A stretch of DNA of 64,000 bases from Myotis daubentonii (taxonomy: Eukaryota; Chordata; Mammalia; Chiroptera; Vespertilionidae). The stretch spans positions 93,014,389 through 93,078,388 of the forward strand of contig NC_081847.1 in NCBI RefSeq assembly GCF_963259705.1, in the 5' to 3' direction. Every line of letters starts with the position of its first letter. Position 1 is the stretch's first letter. This document shows positions 10,216-21,262 of the stretch, piece by piece. The translations under genes were made by a program, and so were the position numbers. The notes beneath the pieces are model-generated. The model did no database searches. It worked only from the letters and a program-made list of their open reading frames with translations, and had not been told where the DNA came from.

Positions 10216-10384
10216 TTAGAAGCTGACCCTCCCAAAGCCACAGTCCACTCCCCGTGACGGGCCCTCTCAGGACTGTTAAGACGACTGAATGGAGATGTCG
10301 TGTATATTTGGGTCTCAGGGGAGAGTTTGGGAATACAATGATGGGCAAAGACCTATTATATTTTGCTTTTATTATTGTGCTTCT

Positions 10385-10670
10385 TTTCAACAAACACATG
10401 TTTGGTATTTATTACGGGGATTAAGTATTGAACAAAAACATTCCTGACCTTGGCCCCACCAGGTTTACACCATAGCAGGGAAGGCAGACATTGCACAAAC
10501 GCGTCAGGTGCGAGGAGTGTCGCCACAGGGAAGAATGAGACGCCGTGGACAAGTCCCCAGGGACCTAAGTTAGTGCCAGGATGGAATGTGCCTCGGAAGA
10601 CCCTGCAGACTTGGGAAGAGGAGCAATTTACTGAAGAACTGAATGAGCTCCCAGGGGAGAAAAACACTGT
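10385..10670. repeat. Old interspersed repeat (L2/MER-like, tentative)
   Basis: Phrases such as TATTTATTACGGGGATTAAG, GAACAAAAACATTCCTGACC and GGGAAGGCAGACATTGCAC resemble a diverged mammal-wide repeat consensus. A similar stretch occurs at 26,895-27,400. Confidence 0.4.
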
Positions 10671-10748
10671 TCCCTACTGGACGACACTCCTTTCTAAGCA
10701 AACCCCACCCCTTTGCTCAGGTGGCGAACGCTCATGCTGGGGGCCAGG

Positions 10749-10975
10749 AGAGCTCGGGAGTGCCTGCTGAGTGTAGCCGGCCTGGGCACTGTGCTCTGGG
10801 CCACAGGGCCATTCTCCTGGAGAATGACGCATGGTGAGAACTTTCTGGCTGGTAGGATGGAGAGCTCGGGAGTGCCTGCTGAGTGTAAGCCGGCGTGGGC
10901 ACAGTGCCCTGGGTCACAGGGCCATTCTCCTGGCTCCTGTGACGCATGGTGAGGACGTGCCGGCCGGCAGGATGG
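10749..10975 (+). repeat. Tandem duplication, about 112 bp x 2
   Basis: Unit 1 (10749-10860) and unit 2 (10861-10975) both begin AGAGCTCGGGAGTGCCTGCT and end in GGCAGGATGG-like sequence, with moderate divergence. Chance frames run across both units. Confidence 0.85.
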
Positions 10976-11639
10976 AGAGGGACACTGCTGTGGATCCGCT
11001 AGAGGAGAGACGTGTCTGCCTCTGGTGTCCTTCTCGCCTGGGATGCTGGTGTGAGGCTTTGGGCCGAGACACTCCAGTCGTCCAGTGGCCGGGGAAGGCG
11101 CGTGCCCTGACATCACTGGCTGGCGGGATCGTTTATCTCCAGGCTTCCTGGCAGATGAGCTAATTAAATATTCTTATTGATTAAGCCATTGTTCCTTGGG
11201 TACGTTCTTACTTGTTCCTGGAAGCACTCATAAACCAGGTAAAGGGAGCGGAGGGGAGTTAAATAGGGCGGACTGTTTCAAGCAAAGGCCCAGAGGCGCA
11301 GGGGCCCGCGGCCTAATGGAAAGACATTCAACAGAAGGGAGCGTTCCTGGGACGCTTTTGGCCATGTGATAAAAATAGAAGTTTCTGTCTCCTACAAAAC
11401 AACTGATGCTGGTGAATATAATCCTTTTCCTCCTCCTTCCTTCCTCACCTTCTTCCCACTCTTTCCTCCCTCTCCCTCCCTCATCCTCCTTTCCTCTGTT
11501 TCCCCTCTCCTTTCTTCTCTGTCTCTACTCTCACTTCTTCCTCTCCTCTTTGCTCCCTGAAAGCTGTGCTCAGGAGAAATTAAGATAAATCCCAGAACAA
11601 AAACTGAATGAGCTCAAGTCCAGAAGGACAGCCAAGGTC
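10976..11639. other. Intergenic with pyrimidine-rich tract
   Basis: Bases about 11428-11562 are almost pure C/T (CCTCCTTCC, CTCCCTC runs). The frames through it are low complexity. Nothing else recognised. Confidence 0.5.
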
Positions 11640-12330
11640 CAGATAATCTAATCATATTTGTCTATCAGAGGGACCTACAGCAATTCGCACCACCAGCTGC
11701 TGAGGCCAAGGCAGGGAGTTAGAAATGAGACCTTACACAAAGCTGAGGCCCGCATCCCCAGGGAGAGGGTGGTTAGAAGAAAGTGCCTCCAGGCAAAAGG
11801 AAAGGACAGAGATATTTGCCTGTAAGTATTGACAATCAGGCTTGTGCCCCTCACACAAGCTTGAAGATTAAAACACCCACTTTGGGTGTTATAAAAAAAT
11901 CTCAAGATGAGAAAGTAATTTCAATTGTACTTCAGTTGTCAGGCCCGAGGGCACTTGGCAGAACCCAAAGTCACCCTGGAAGAGCAATTCATCAACCTGG
12001 TGTCCTCCAAACGAACAGCGTCACGTCAGTCAGAGATAAATTCAGCTGCCAAAGTCATTGGAAACACAGGCAATGAGCCATCGGGGCCCCAAAGACTAGA
12101 TGCAGAAACTATAGAATTAAAAAAAAAATGTATAAAAATAAAAAAGGAATGAAAAAGAAGGCAAAGGAAAAAGAGACTATAAATATTATCAGGAAAGTTT
12201 CAAAAAGAACCAAAAGAAGTCTATAAATTAGAAAATATAATCAGTATATGAAGCAGAAGAAAAATGATTCCTGAGGGATGGTCAGAGACATAAAATAGAA
12301 TCTTGAAGAAATCATTTGGTAAACTTTAGG
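11640..12330 (+). repeat. Possible old LINE relic
   Basis: The A-rich section from about 12110 (AGGAAAGTTTCAAAAAGAAC and following) has the composition and phrasing of diverged L1 ORF1-type DNA. A 97-codon frame at 11783-12076 is not recognised. Tentative. Confidence 0.25.
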
Positions 12331-12536
12331 CTAACTTAAACCAATATTGACTAAGTAAAATAGCAATATGAAACCTATGGATAAAAATAAAATAGAGCTA
12401 AAATATTAACCAATACAAATGTAATCTGGGATGGGGGTAATTGTAGTTAATATGTCCCTTTCTTTTAAAAGGACAGAAATTGAATACATTTTTTTCTGAT
12501 TAATTACAATAGCCATTATTTAATGACTGGAGGCCA

Positions 12537-12991
12537 AGTGCACGAATTCATGCACCAGTGGGGTCCCTCGGCCTGACCAGCAGGATCAGGCCGAAACCAG
12601 CTCTCCAACATCCCTCGAGGGGTCCTGGATTATGAGAGGGTGCAGGCCAGGCTGAGGGACCCCACCGGTGCACAATTGGGGCCGGGGAGAGACACGGAAG
12701 GTTGGCCAGCTGGGGAGGGACTGTGGGAGGGCTCCAGGGTGTGCCCAGCCTGTCTCACTCAGTACCGATCTGCCTGACCCCAGCAGCAAGCTAACCTACC
12801 AGTCGGAGCGTCTGCCCCCTGCCCCTGGTGGTCAGTGCACGTCATAGCAACTGGTTGACTGCCTGCCCCCTGGAGGTCAGTGCATGGCATAGCAAGTGGT
12901 TGAGTGGCCTTAGCATATCATTAGCATATTACACTTTGATTGGTTGAACAGACGACAGGCACTTAGCATATTAGGCTTTCATTATATAGGA
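12537..12991 (-). mobile_element. Non-autonomous Helitron (HeliBat-type), near-consensus length
   Basis: On the minus strand it starts TCCTATATAATGAAAGCC and ends TTCGTGCACTTGGCCTCCAG. It has the inverted GTGCAC pieces near the 3' end and the typical GCCCCTGGTGGTCAGTGCA box (plus-strand reading). Flanked by A and T. No coding capacity for Rep/helicase. Confidence 0.9.
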
Positions 12992-13044
12992 TGTGACCTA
13001 GATGTTAGCAGTACTGATAAAACCTCAATTGTTTTAAAAATATT

Positions 13045-13255
13045 ATAAATTATACTTTCTAATGCTTTCAAATGCATTATCTTATTTAATCTTTACACAA
13101 CCTTGTTAAATGAGTAGCTCAAAAATACTCTCCTACTTCAATGAGAAAACTAAGAGACTGTGTAACTTGACCAAAATCACATACTTGGGCTGTGGAAGAG
13201 ACAGGATCCAAGTATTTTGATCCCAGGATTTTATTCTGGCTTTTCTCACTATTGC
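13045..13255 (+). repeat. MIR SINE
   Basis: Diverged MIR: CATTATCTTATTTAATCTTT, then ATGAGAAAACTAAGAGACTG, then AACTTGACCAAAATCACA, in the order of the MIR consensus. Confidence 0.7.
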
Positions 13256-14763
13256 CTTTTATCATCAATAAAAATTTTACACAAGCATGCTCTCTGGTAG
13301 AAAAACATACTCTTTCAAAAAAATTATAAACAATGTTTGTATCTTCTTTTATAATAGAAAAGAAGCTGATTTAACCAAGGACCTTTTTTACCTTGGATGT
13401 AACGAAGCCATAGTCTCTGTACACGTGCTTAAATGATCTATGGCATTGCCCTTTCAGAGCCCAGATCCGGAGGCAGGATAGAATGACAGCATTGTTGTTG
13501 TTGTTGTTGTGTTCATTTGTTTTTAATGGGAAATCTGAGGAGACCTGCTCCTCGTATGCTTTTAAAGGTAAGATTGGATCCCATTAGTCAAATCAGCAGA
13601 GAGTCTGAATGACAGGGCTAGGCGAGGGCCTCTGCTTGGGAGCATGAGACCAAATGTCTCCGGAAGGGTCTCCCTGGGTTCTGGGCACTGGCTGGTGGGG
13701 ATCAGGCCGGGCTGCCAGCCCTGGTCCCTCTGCCTCAGACCACTGCAGCGACTAGCAATGCATCCCCTTTTCACAGCAAAGGACAGAATGTGTGTGGTTG
13801 CTGTTTCTGGTTGGCTATCCCCAGGGCCCCTGGCCTTCCAGTGCTGCAGAACTTTCCATAACCTTCATCTATAAGTAGATGTACACTTTAAAGCTGAGAA
13901 TCTAGGAAGGGACCAAAACTGATGAATCATTTGTGGAAATTTTCCCATAATAATCGAAGGGATTCTCCAATTGAATGAGAGTCAGGATGAATTCCTTGGC
14001 ATTCTGGCCCACCTGGTGAGGAAGGGTCTCCATGTGCCTGGCAGACACCAGCTCATGAGCTTCTTGCCTTGGAGATGCGTGAGCACCATCAGATGTGGAA
14101 ACTGAGGTTTGCGGAGGCTGAGGAACATGCAGGGAGCGCGAGTCCATCTTGGCTTCACATCAGGAGCTCAGCAGCTTTCCTTGGGACACTCTATAATGAC
14201 ATGTTTTTGATTTCTCAGTATAGCTTGAAGTGATGCAAATATAGAAACATTCATTACATCCTTTGGGAAATGATCTTGATCTTGCGGATGGCTTTTTCTG
14301 TCTAACTTGTTATATATACATTTTTGGGGGTTCCATAAGTCTCATCTAAAACAATTATTTTTCCCACTATGAGGAGGGGCTTGCTTTTCTCGTTCGTCTT
14401 CATTCTAAGAGCAAGTTCGTCTTCATTCTAAACACATTCCAATGAAGTGTTTTAAGTAGGAAATGACAAGATCGTATTTGCCTTTTACCACGTCACTTTG
14501 GTTTTATTATGGAGAATTGACTGGAAGAAGACAAGATGGTTATAATGAGACTGGATAGAAGGCTACTGATTGCTGTAATCCAAAGTCGTGGCATTAAAGG
14601 TGGTAGCATAGGAGAAATACAAGGGATATTTGGAAGAAAAAAATCTATAGAACTTGGTACACTTAGGATATGGAGAGAAAAGGTAATAAGATCAAAGTGT
14701 CATGTATGCTCATCTATGGACGACAGGGACATCTGTGACAGTAAAGCCACCAGTGTGATGAGA
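13256..14763. other. Intergenic, no gene seen
   Basis: Mostly unique DNA with a short TTG run (about 13494-13510). Short frames (60-80 codons) have no recognised homology. Near 14360-14445 a short phrase (TTCGTCTTCATTCTAA) is duplicated. Confidence 0.4.
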
Positions 14764-15429
14764 TGGTTAATTCTATGGGTCAACTTGACTGGGCTAAGGG
14801 ATGTCCAGGCACCTGGCAGTCATCTCTGGGCGTGTCTGTGAGGGTGTCTCTGGAAGAGAGTCACATTTGAATGGGCAGAATGAGTAAAACTACCACCCTC
14901 ACCAATGAGAATGGGCATCATTCAACCCAGGGCTGGGGAACTTCTCTGCCAACGGCCATCTGGATAGTTATAACCTCATTCTCGGGCCATACAAAATGAT
15001 CGATTTAAACATTAGGCTTCTGGATTTGGTTAAACATTTGATTAGCTCACCCCTAATGCCTTGGCAGGGCCAGACCAAATGGTTTTGTGGGCCTTACACA
15101 GCCCACGGGCTGGACGTTTCCCACCCTTGAAAACCATGGAAGGCATGAATAGAGAAAGAAGGCAGATGAAGGACACGTTTGCTCTCTGCTTGAGCTGGGA
15201 CATCCATCTTCTTTTGTGTCAGAGCATGGGTACACCTGGCTCTTGGCCTTCTGGTTGGACTGGAGCCACTGCCCTTGTTTCCCTGGGCCTCTAGCTGGCA
15301 GACATCAGACCCTGGAGCGTCTCAGCGTCCATAGTTTCACAGTAGCCGATCTGTCATAACACATCTCTTTCTGTGTGTGTCTCTCTCTCCTGTTAGTTCT
15401 GTTTTCTCTGGAGAACCCTGGCTAATTCA
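14764..15429 (+). repeat. Old LTR-like interspersed repeat, split by a hAT element
   Basis: Begins GTTAATTCTATGGGTCAACT and ends TCTCTGGAGAACCCTGGCTA, the two ends of a well-known dispersed mammalian repeat. Typical middle phrases (GTGTCTGTGAGGGTGTCTCT, GAGCTGGGACATCCATCTTC) occur in order. Probably an ancient ERVL/MaLR-type solo LTR; class uncertain. Confidence 0.6.
14938..15129 (+). mobile_element. Non-autonomous hAT element inside the LTR-like repeat, 192 bp
   Basis: Starts CAGGGCTGGGGAACTTCTC and ends GGACGTTTCCCACCCTTG, imperfect inverted ends of hAT type. It interrupts the older repeat, so it is younger. A clean 8-bp duplication is not obvious. Confidence 0.75.
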
Positions 15430-17549
15430 GGGGAGGTTATAAGATCCAATGGGCGCTTTTGGGTTGTGGTTTTTAGGACATCCAAGCAGAGACAGGAGGG
15501 GGGCAGTGGATATGTGCACCTGGAGGTCAGAGGAGCGATCTGGGCTCTAGGGAGAGATTTAAACTTTCTTGTACATAAGAGGCCCCAGAGCACCTGTGGG
15601 TGGTATTTATTGGAACAAAAAGAGAACACCCAGGACAGAGCTGTGAAGACCCACCATGTGTAGTGACTGAAATAGGGGCAACCGGAGAGGCACAAGAACA
15701 CTAGAGATTGTTGTCATGAAAACTTAGAGAAGAGAAAGTTTCAAGAAAAAGGCAGAGTTCAAAATAATAGAAACACTGAGAAGTCAGATAAGCCAAATTG
15801 AGTAAATGATCCCTTGTGTTAGTAACATGGAGCTGTTTCAATGGGGTAATGGAGAGTGGGTGGACATAGGACCTATCAGGTTTTATCTACATCATGGTGA
15901 TGAAGGGGGTTGATATGTTTTAGTTGAGACAATATATTTGTTATCATAGTGAATCAATGAATGGCCACTGAGGAAATGATAAGAGTGAACAGAGATTTCA
16001 AGGCCCCTCACACCCCACCCTGACTTTCCTTACCGCCATTCCTTCCAAATATAAAACCACATGCTTCTCATTACTCTAATGGCAAAAACAAACAGAATTC
16101 TGCTGCGAAGAATGTCATTCTTTGGATTCACATCAAGAATCAAATGCCCAAGGGAAGGGTCACCTCAGTGACATTGTCAGATTCACTTCTGCCGTTACAT
16201 TTCCTGACTCTGATGGAAGCATTGGTCAGGGAAACGTCTGAGAGCAGATGTGATAGCAGGGATTGGAAGAGAAGAGGAAAGTGATGAGGCTCTTGACCAG
16301 GAATGACAGGCACCAAGAGCAGGAAATTGTGCCGAGGGGTTGCGGTGGCGGCCTCTGGCTCCTCCTGTCATGGGGTCTGTTAGAGGGCGATGGCTGCTTC
16401 TTAGATTGCAGAATCTCTGGACAGTGGTGCTGGATTGGCGGTGTCAGAAGGTGGGGGTGCTCACTTCACGCTGGGCACCTGTATATATTGTTAGATCTCT
16501 CCTCATGGTTTGACGATTGGAATAGTACAATTCCTGTTTACATTGAGTAGATTAGGAGCATTTTAAAAATCATGTGCTGTCTACCGCTTATGAGTCTTGG
16601 CACCGTGCTTCTGAAATTCTAGGTTGTTATAACTCCTGCCTAGTTACACCCGCAGATGAAAACACGCGAGAATGATTTTCTCTGGGCACAGCGCGTGTTC
16701 AGTTCCTCCAGGACCAGGAGACGGCGGGAGAAACTCTCATATTGTCCAAGAGGGACAGGAGGGCTGAGTTCCTATTGCTCCCGGCAGAAGGCTGAGCCAG
16801 TCCCAGGGCAGTCAGCACACCCAGCAATTGCTCCGCGGGCACCAGAAATAGAGTGTGACCGCAGACTTGGGTTGTGTGTGTCTCTCACGCTCCTGCCCCC
16901 CCGCCCTCCATCCTCCTTTATGTTTTATGGCGAAGTCTTTGTGCGAAATTGCCAGAGGCAAACAAGTCTGAGTGGGGAGCAGCGGTAAACAGTCGATGCC
17001 ATAGTCTTGGACTTTCAAATTCTTACCTCCAAATGAATCAGTGTCATTGTCCCCTTTCTGGGGAAGGGGGCTCATTCCACGCCCTTCTGCCCTCCTTGAG
17101 GATGTGTTCTCTTCCTGTGCTGGCTTGCATCCGGGCATGTGGATGTAATATGGTTTTGTCAATAAAACATTTAGACAGAGAACAAGGGTTCTGCATTCCT
17201 TTCCTGGCTCCCTCCCTGACACTGGGCTAAAAGGAGAGGCGATAATGGATCTTCTTTTGCTAATTGGGATTTTGAGTCAAGGAGAGATTGATAACAGAAT
17301 CAGAGTGACACAACGGGTGCTGACTTGTTCGCGCAGAGCATTTTCTTGCTGTGGGCTTCAATCATATTTTCCAAATGCTGATAAAAAAAAAAATGGGCAC
17401 CTTCATCTAGAGGTGGGGAGGAGAATGAGCTCGAGCAACGGTAATGAGCGCAGTAATTAATGTTTTCATGAACGCTGCCATCATTATTCTGCCAGTGTTC
17501 TTTCACAATTTGCCTGTAGACGAGAAACAACAGCTCTTAATGGAAAGAT
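15430..17549. other. Intergenic, no secure gene
   Basis: Unique-looking DNA. Several frames of 95-136 codons (for example 16812-17222 minus, 16874-17230 plus) overlap on both strands without recognised domains. Bases about 17380-17545 contain clustered homeodomain-like TAATTA cores and look like a conserved noncoding element, but this was not tested. Confidence 0.35.
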
Positions 17550-17700
17550 AAATTTTTGGAAGCGAACAGCTCTGGGTTGGCATCTCAGCTCTGCACCCTC
17601 CCTCTCCCTCCCTGGGTAAGATGATCTTTCCTCAGCCCCTTCCTTTATCTGGAGATAATAAGAGCTACACCACAGGTTCGTTGTGAAATATAACAGGCAC
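17550..17700 (-). repeat. MIR SINE
   Basis: Read on the plus strand: GGGTTGGCATCTCAGCTCTG, a pyrimidine-rich part, CTTTATCTGGAGATAATAAG and GGTTCGTTGTGAAATATAAC. This is the order of an inverted MIR core and 5' half. Confidence 0.7.
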
Positions 17701-17755
17701 ATCTTTCACAATCATATAGGGTGGTTGTGTCTGAAGCAGATTAGCTATATATATA

Positions 17756-18051
17756 CTAGAGGCCTGTTGCACGAAGAGATTCATACAATAGGCCGTCCCT
17801 TCTCCTGGCTGCCGGCACAGGTTTTCCTCCGGCACCCGGGACCCAGGCCTTCGCTCTGGCCGGAGCCGCCTTCAGTCTTCCGTCTTCGCTGCTCCAGCTC
17901 CCCTTCAGTCTTCCCTCCGCTGCTTGGAACCTATGTATGCAAATTAACCAGCATCTTTGTTGGCGGTTAATTTACATATCGTGCTGATTAGCCAATGGGA
18001 GGCGTAGCGAAGGCATGGTCAATTACCAAGATTGTCTATTATTAGATAGGA
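17756..18051 (-). mobile_element. Non-autonomous Helitron, second subfamily
   Basis: On the minus strand it starts TCCTATCTAATAATAGACAA and ends CAACAGGCCTCTAG, between A and T. The start TCCTATCTAATA differs from the TCCTATATAATA of the other copies and the interior differs too, so it represents another HeliBat subfamily. Confidence 0.85.
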
Positions 18052-20383
18052 TTTACTTCCTCTGGACCTTTTGAATCTGGTTTGGATCTAGTTTGAGCAA
18101 AGCATGTCTTAGTTGCAGCTCTTATGCGTGAAGATCTGACTCTAGGAGGGTTTACCCTGCTCTCAGAGAATCTCAGAGCTGAGTCACTGGGCCTTCCTCT
18201 GTCCTTGGAGCAGGCCGGTGGCCACCACGCTGTGTACAGGCCCCTGTGACTCAGAAGCCAATGGTGGCGGCACAGAGGGCTCTCTCCCGTAGATGAAGAC
18301 TCCCCAAATATGGAGTCATTTGGAACTCATGCTAGAAAGTCAGGCTCACATTTACTATTTAAGACGTCCCCCCGGTCAGGTAGGAAGCATCCATGCTGCT
18401 CAGGTAGCAAGCCCTCGTCTGCCTGCCCAAGGCCGTGCCGTGAGCAGCAGAGTGGAACAGCCCAGGTGGAGAGGAATGAAGCTGGAGTGTCATTTGCTGC
18501 TTTGAAGAGTTGTGAGAAGCAGTGTTACTCATATCTAGGTACTTGGTATCGACACTATCTTGCTGAGGAAGCTGAGTTTTTCCTTTGCTCTGGCCTTTGC
18601 AGCAGTTTAATCAGCTTATTTCCTCAGGCTTAAGCCATCTGCACTGATTCCAACCCAGAGGCCTGCAAACACGTGGGGCGTGACAGAGGTGCCGCACCAC
18701 CCTCAGCCAGGCCGCTGCTTTCTGTCTCTCTAAACCTCATGATGAGGACAAGCGACGTGGCGAGACATTGGGGCAACCATTCTATTCAGCCACAATTAGC
18801 AATTGTAGTCGTAGTAATGGTTGGTTGAGGAACAACGATGCTATAAGTCAACTAACTTTTCTAACCCCTAGTTATGTCATCTTACGGGCAAAGTGCTAGG
18901 GTCTGGGGACACTCTCACTTGGGTTGCCTTCCACGATACAAATAAATGCAAATGAAATTACACAAGCATTAGAAGAGCCACAGTCCCTTACTCTGGCCTC
19001 CAGGGCCTGGACACAAGGAGAGAAACCACTAGATGTTGAACTGATCATGTCTTTGATGAAAAGATATATCCATGTGCAGTGTGCCAAGGGTTAGTGTCAT
19101 ATCAGTTTGACTCCTATCTCATTGGATCTTATAAATTAAGCACAAGTGCAGAACAAACCATTGCCAGGATGGCAGATGCCGAATCTCTCTGGGAGATGCA
19201 GCAAGTAGCACCAGACAGCCAACTAGCACATCTCCCTTTACACTGATCATAAATCAGTGCCTAGCAGGAGAGAAGGGGTTGCCTTTCAATGGATTCTTCT
19301 CTTTACCCAGCTTCTTGGTTCACAAACACGACTTCTGCCTTACACATTTATTGAGAGAACTCGCTTGTTCCTCCCCCACATAAAATTCACCTACTTTTTT
19401 CATCACTTATCATGGAAAGAAATTACTCAGTCACCTTCTCTTCATGGTTGTGGTTACAAAAATGTGTTCTGACTTCTTTTGGTTTCTCTGAGAACATGGT
19501 AGAGTTTAAAGGTGAATGAATGAATCTTCCCTGACATAGGTAATGCGTGTGTCTCACCCTTGGATTTAGAAATAGATATAAAATGCAAGGGTTGCTCTGG
19601 TGGTCTCTCTTGCTTTGTCTTGCATGCAGAGTTCATGCTGACGCTGTGTAAGCCCCGCTCACCTGCCCCTGCTTCTGATCACTAGGGTATTATTCTGGTT
19701 TGGATTAGGAGAGTTTCTGAGGTTTTAATTTTTATTGAATTTTTGTGGTAAAAATAGCTAACTACAATCCACTACCTTTACTTGTAATGCTCTAGTATTT
19801 GAGCAAGTTTTCAGTGAATCACTGCATATTTAATGTCATGTCTTCTTAGCTGTGTCTCATATAACCAGCTTCTAATTTCAGCCTCTGCTTGGTTAGAACA
19901 CTTTGTCAAACTCCCCATCACATTTTTTCCCTCTCTCACACATTATTTTATCCTCCCTCCTGAAAAATATGTTAGTGGCAATTCCAATGTTGGCAATGAA
20001 ACAGTGAAAAAGAAAACTTAAGAAAGGGAACACTGAATTTGAATGTTATCATTATAAAAATGAAATTCTGATAGGATAGTCTCAGTGAAAGGGCACATTA
20101 TAACCCAGCAAAAAATTATTACACAAAGACTAAATAATGTCACTAATTAAAACAAAAGGAATTATTTAAATATTTATTTAAATAGATATTCCTCTAATAC
20201 TTTTAAGTTTAGTTTATATGTAATTAAAGACTTGAGTTTTCTGAAGCAGAGAAACAAAAAATGTGAAGAATTACCGCCAATTAAGGATCAATAAAAATAA
20301 AGAGAATATAACTCTTGAAATGACAATGCTCTTCACTTGGAAAATATCACTTAATTTTTTGACAGCTTTTTTTTGGAAACATA
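18052..20383. other. Intergenic, no gene seen
   Basis: Unique-looking DNA, AT-rich toward the right (19,980-20,380). Short frames only, none recognised. Confidence 0.4.
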
Positions 20384-20603
20384 TTCTATATAATAAAAGC
20401 CCAGCGACTATACAGAACAACCATAGCCCCTCGCCCCGGCTGGCCCTGCCCCCCAGAGGGCCCTCCTACACCAACTAGGGACAGGGCTGGCCGGCAAACT
20501 GCCTGAGGCCCCTTACCCCAGCCAGCCCTGCCCCCAGTCGGCCCCCATTGGGGCAGGCTGGCTGGACCCCACCAGTGTATGAATTCATGCACCAGGCCTC
20601 TAG
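20384..20603 (+). mobile_element. Short non-autonomous Helitron, 220 bp
   Basis: Starts TTCTATATAATAAAAGCCC and ends CATGCACCAGGCCTCTAG before a T. The 3' end carries the ATGAATTCAT palindrome. Internally deleted relative to longer copies in this window. Confidence 0.9.
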
Positions 20604-21007
20604 TCTATTACATAAAGTACTGGGTGTGGTTATGTAGTTAAATAACTTTAAAAGATGTAGTATATGCATATTTTCCCAGGAAGAATATCAGAGATATGAC
20701 CAACCCAGGGTGTCAAAAATGGCCTAATAATGGTTAAAAAAAAAAAAGGCTCTAGTTGTGTTGATGTTTTGAACCTGGGTGAAATGATATAAATATGAGC
20801 TAAGTTCTAAGAGAGATAACTTAAGGCTGGGATGGAGAGTGACAAGTTCAAATCTTCTAGAATAACTTTGAGCTGCTAGTAGGAAACTGTGCTTTGAGGA
20901 CCTAGCAGAAGCCAACACCCACCCAAGCTGTGTTCTCTCTCCCTTTCTCCCCTCTGCCCTCTTTTTCTATCTCCCTCCTTCCCAACTCTCTTTTCTGGAG
21001 AGTCTTC
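20604..21007. other. Intergenic, no gene seen
   Basis: Short A-run at about 20735; otherwise nothing recognised. Confidence 0.4.
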
Positions 21008-21020
21008 AAGAGAGAGTAAT

Positions 21021-21236
21021 GCCCTAGCCGGTCTGGCTCAGTGGATAGAGCGTCAGCCTGTGGACTGAAGGGTCCCAGGTTCGATTCTGGCCAAGGGCAC
21101 ATGCCCGGGTTGTAGGCTCCATCCCCAGTGGGGGGCATGCAGGAGGCAGCCGATCAATGATTCTCTCTCATTGATGTTTCTAGCTCTCTCTCTCCCTCTC
21201 CCTTCCTCTCTGAAATCAATGAAGAAATATATTTAA
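21021..21236 (+). mobile_element. Ves SINE
   Basis: Complete head GCCCTAGCCGGTCTGGCTCA with A box, B box GGTTCGATTCTGG, then body and CT-rich tail. Followed by a GA microsatellite that probably grew from the GAGAGAG-containing target duplication. Confidence 0.93.
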
Positions 21237-21262
21237 AAGAGAGAGAGAGAGAGAGAGAGAAA
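21237..21262 (+). repeat. (GA)n microsatellite
   Basis: Run of GA dinucleotides directly after the SINE tail. Confidence 0.9.
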
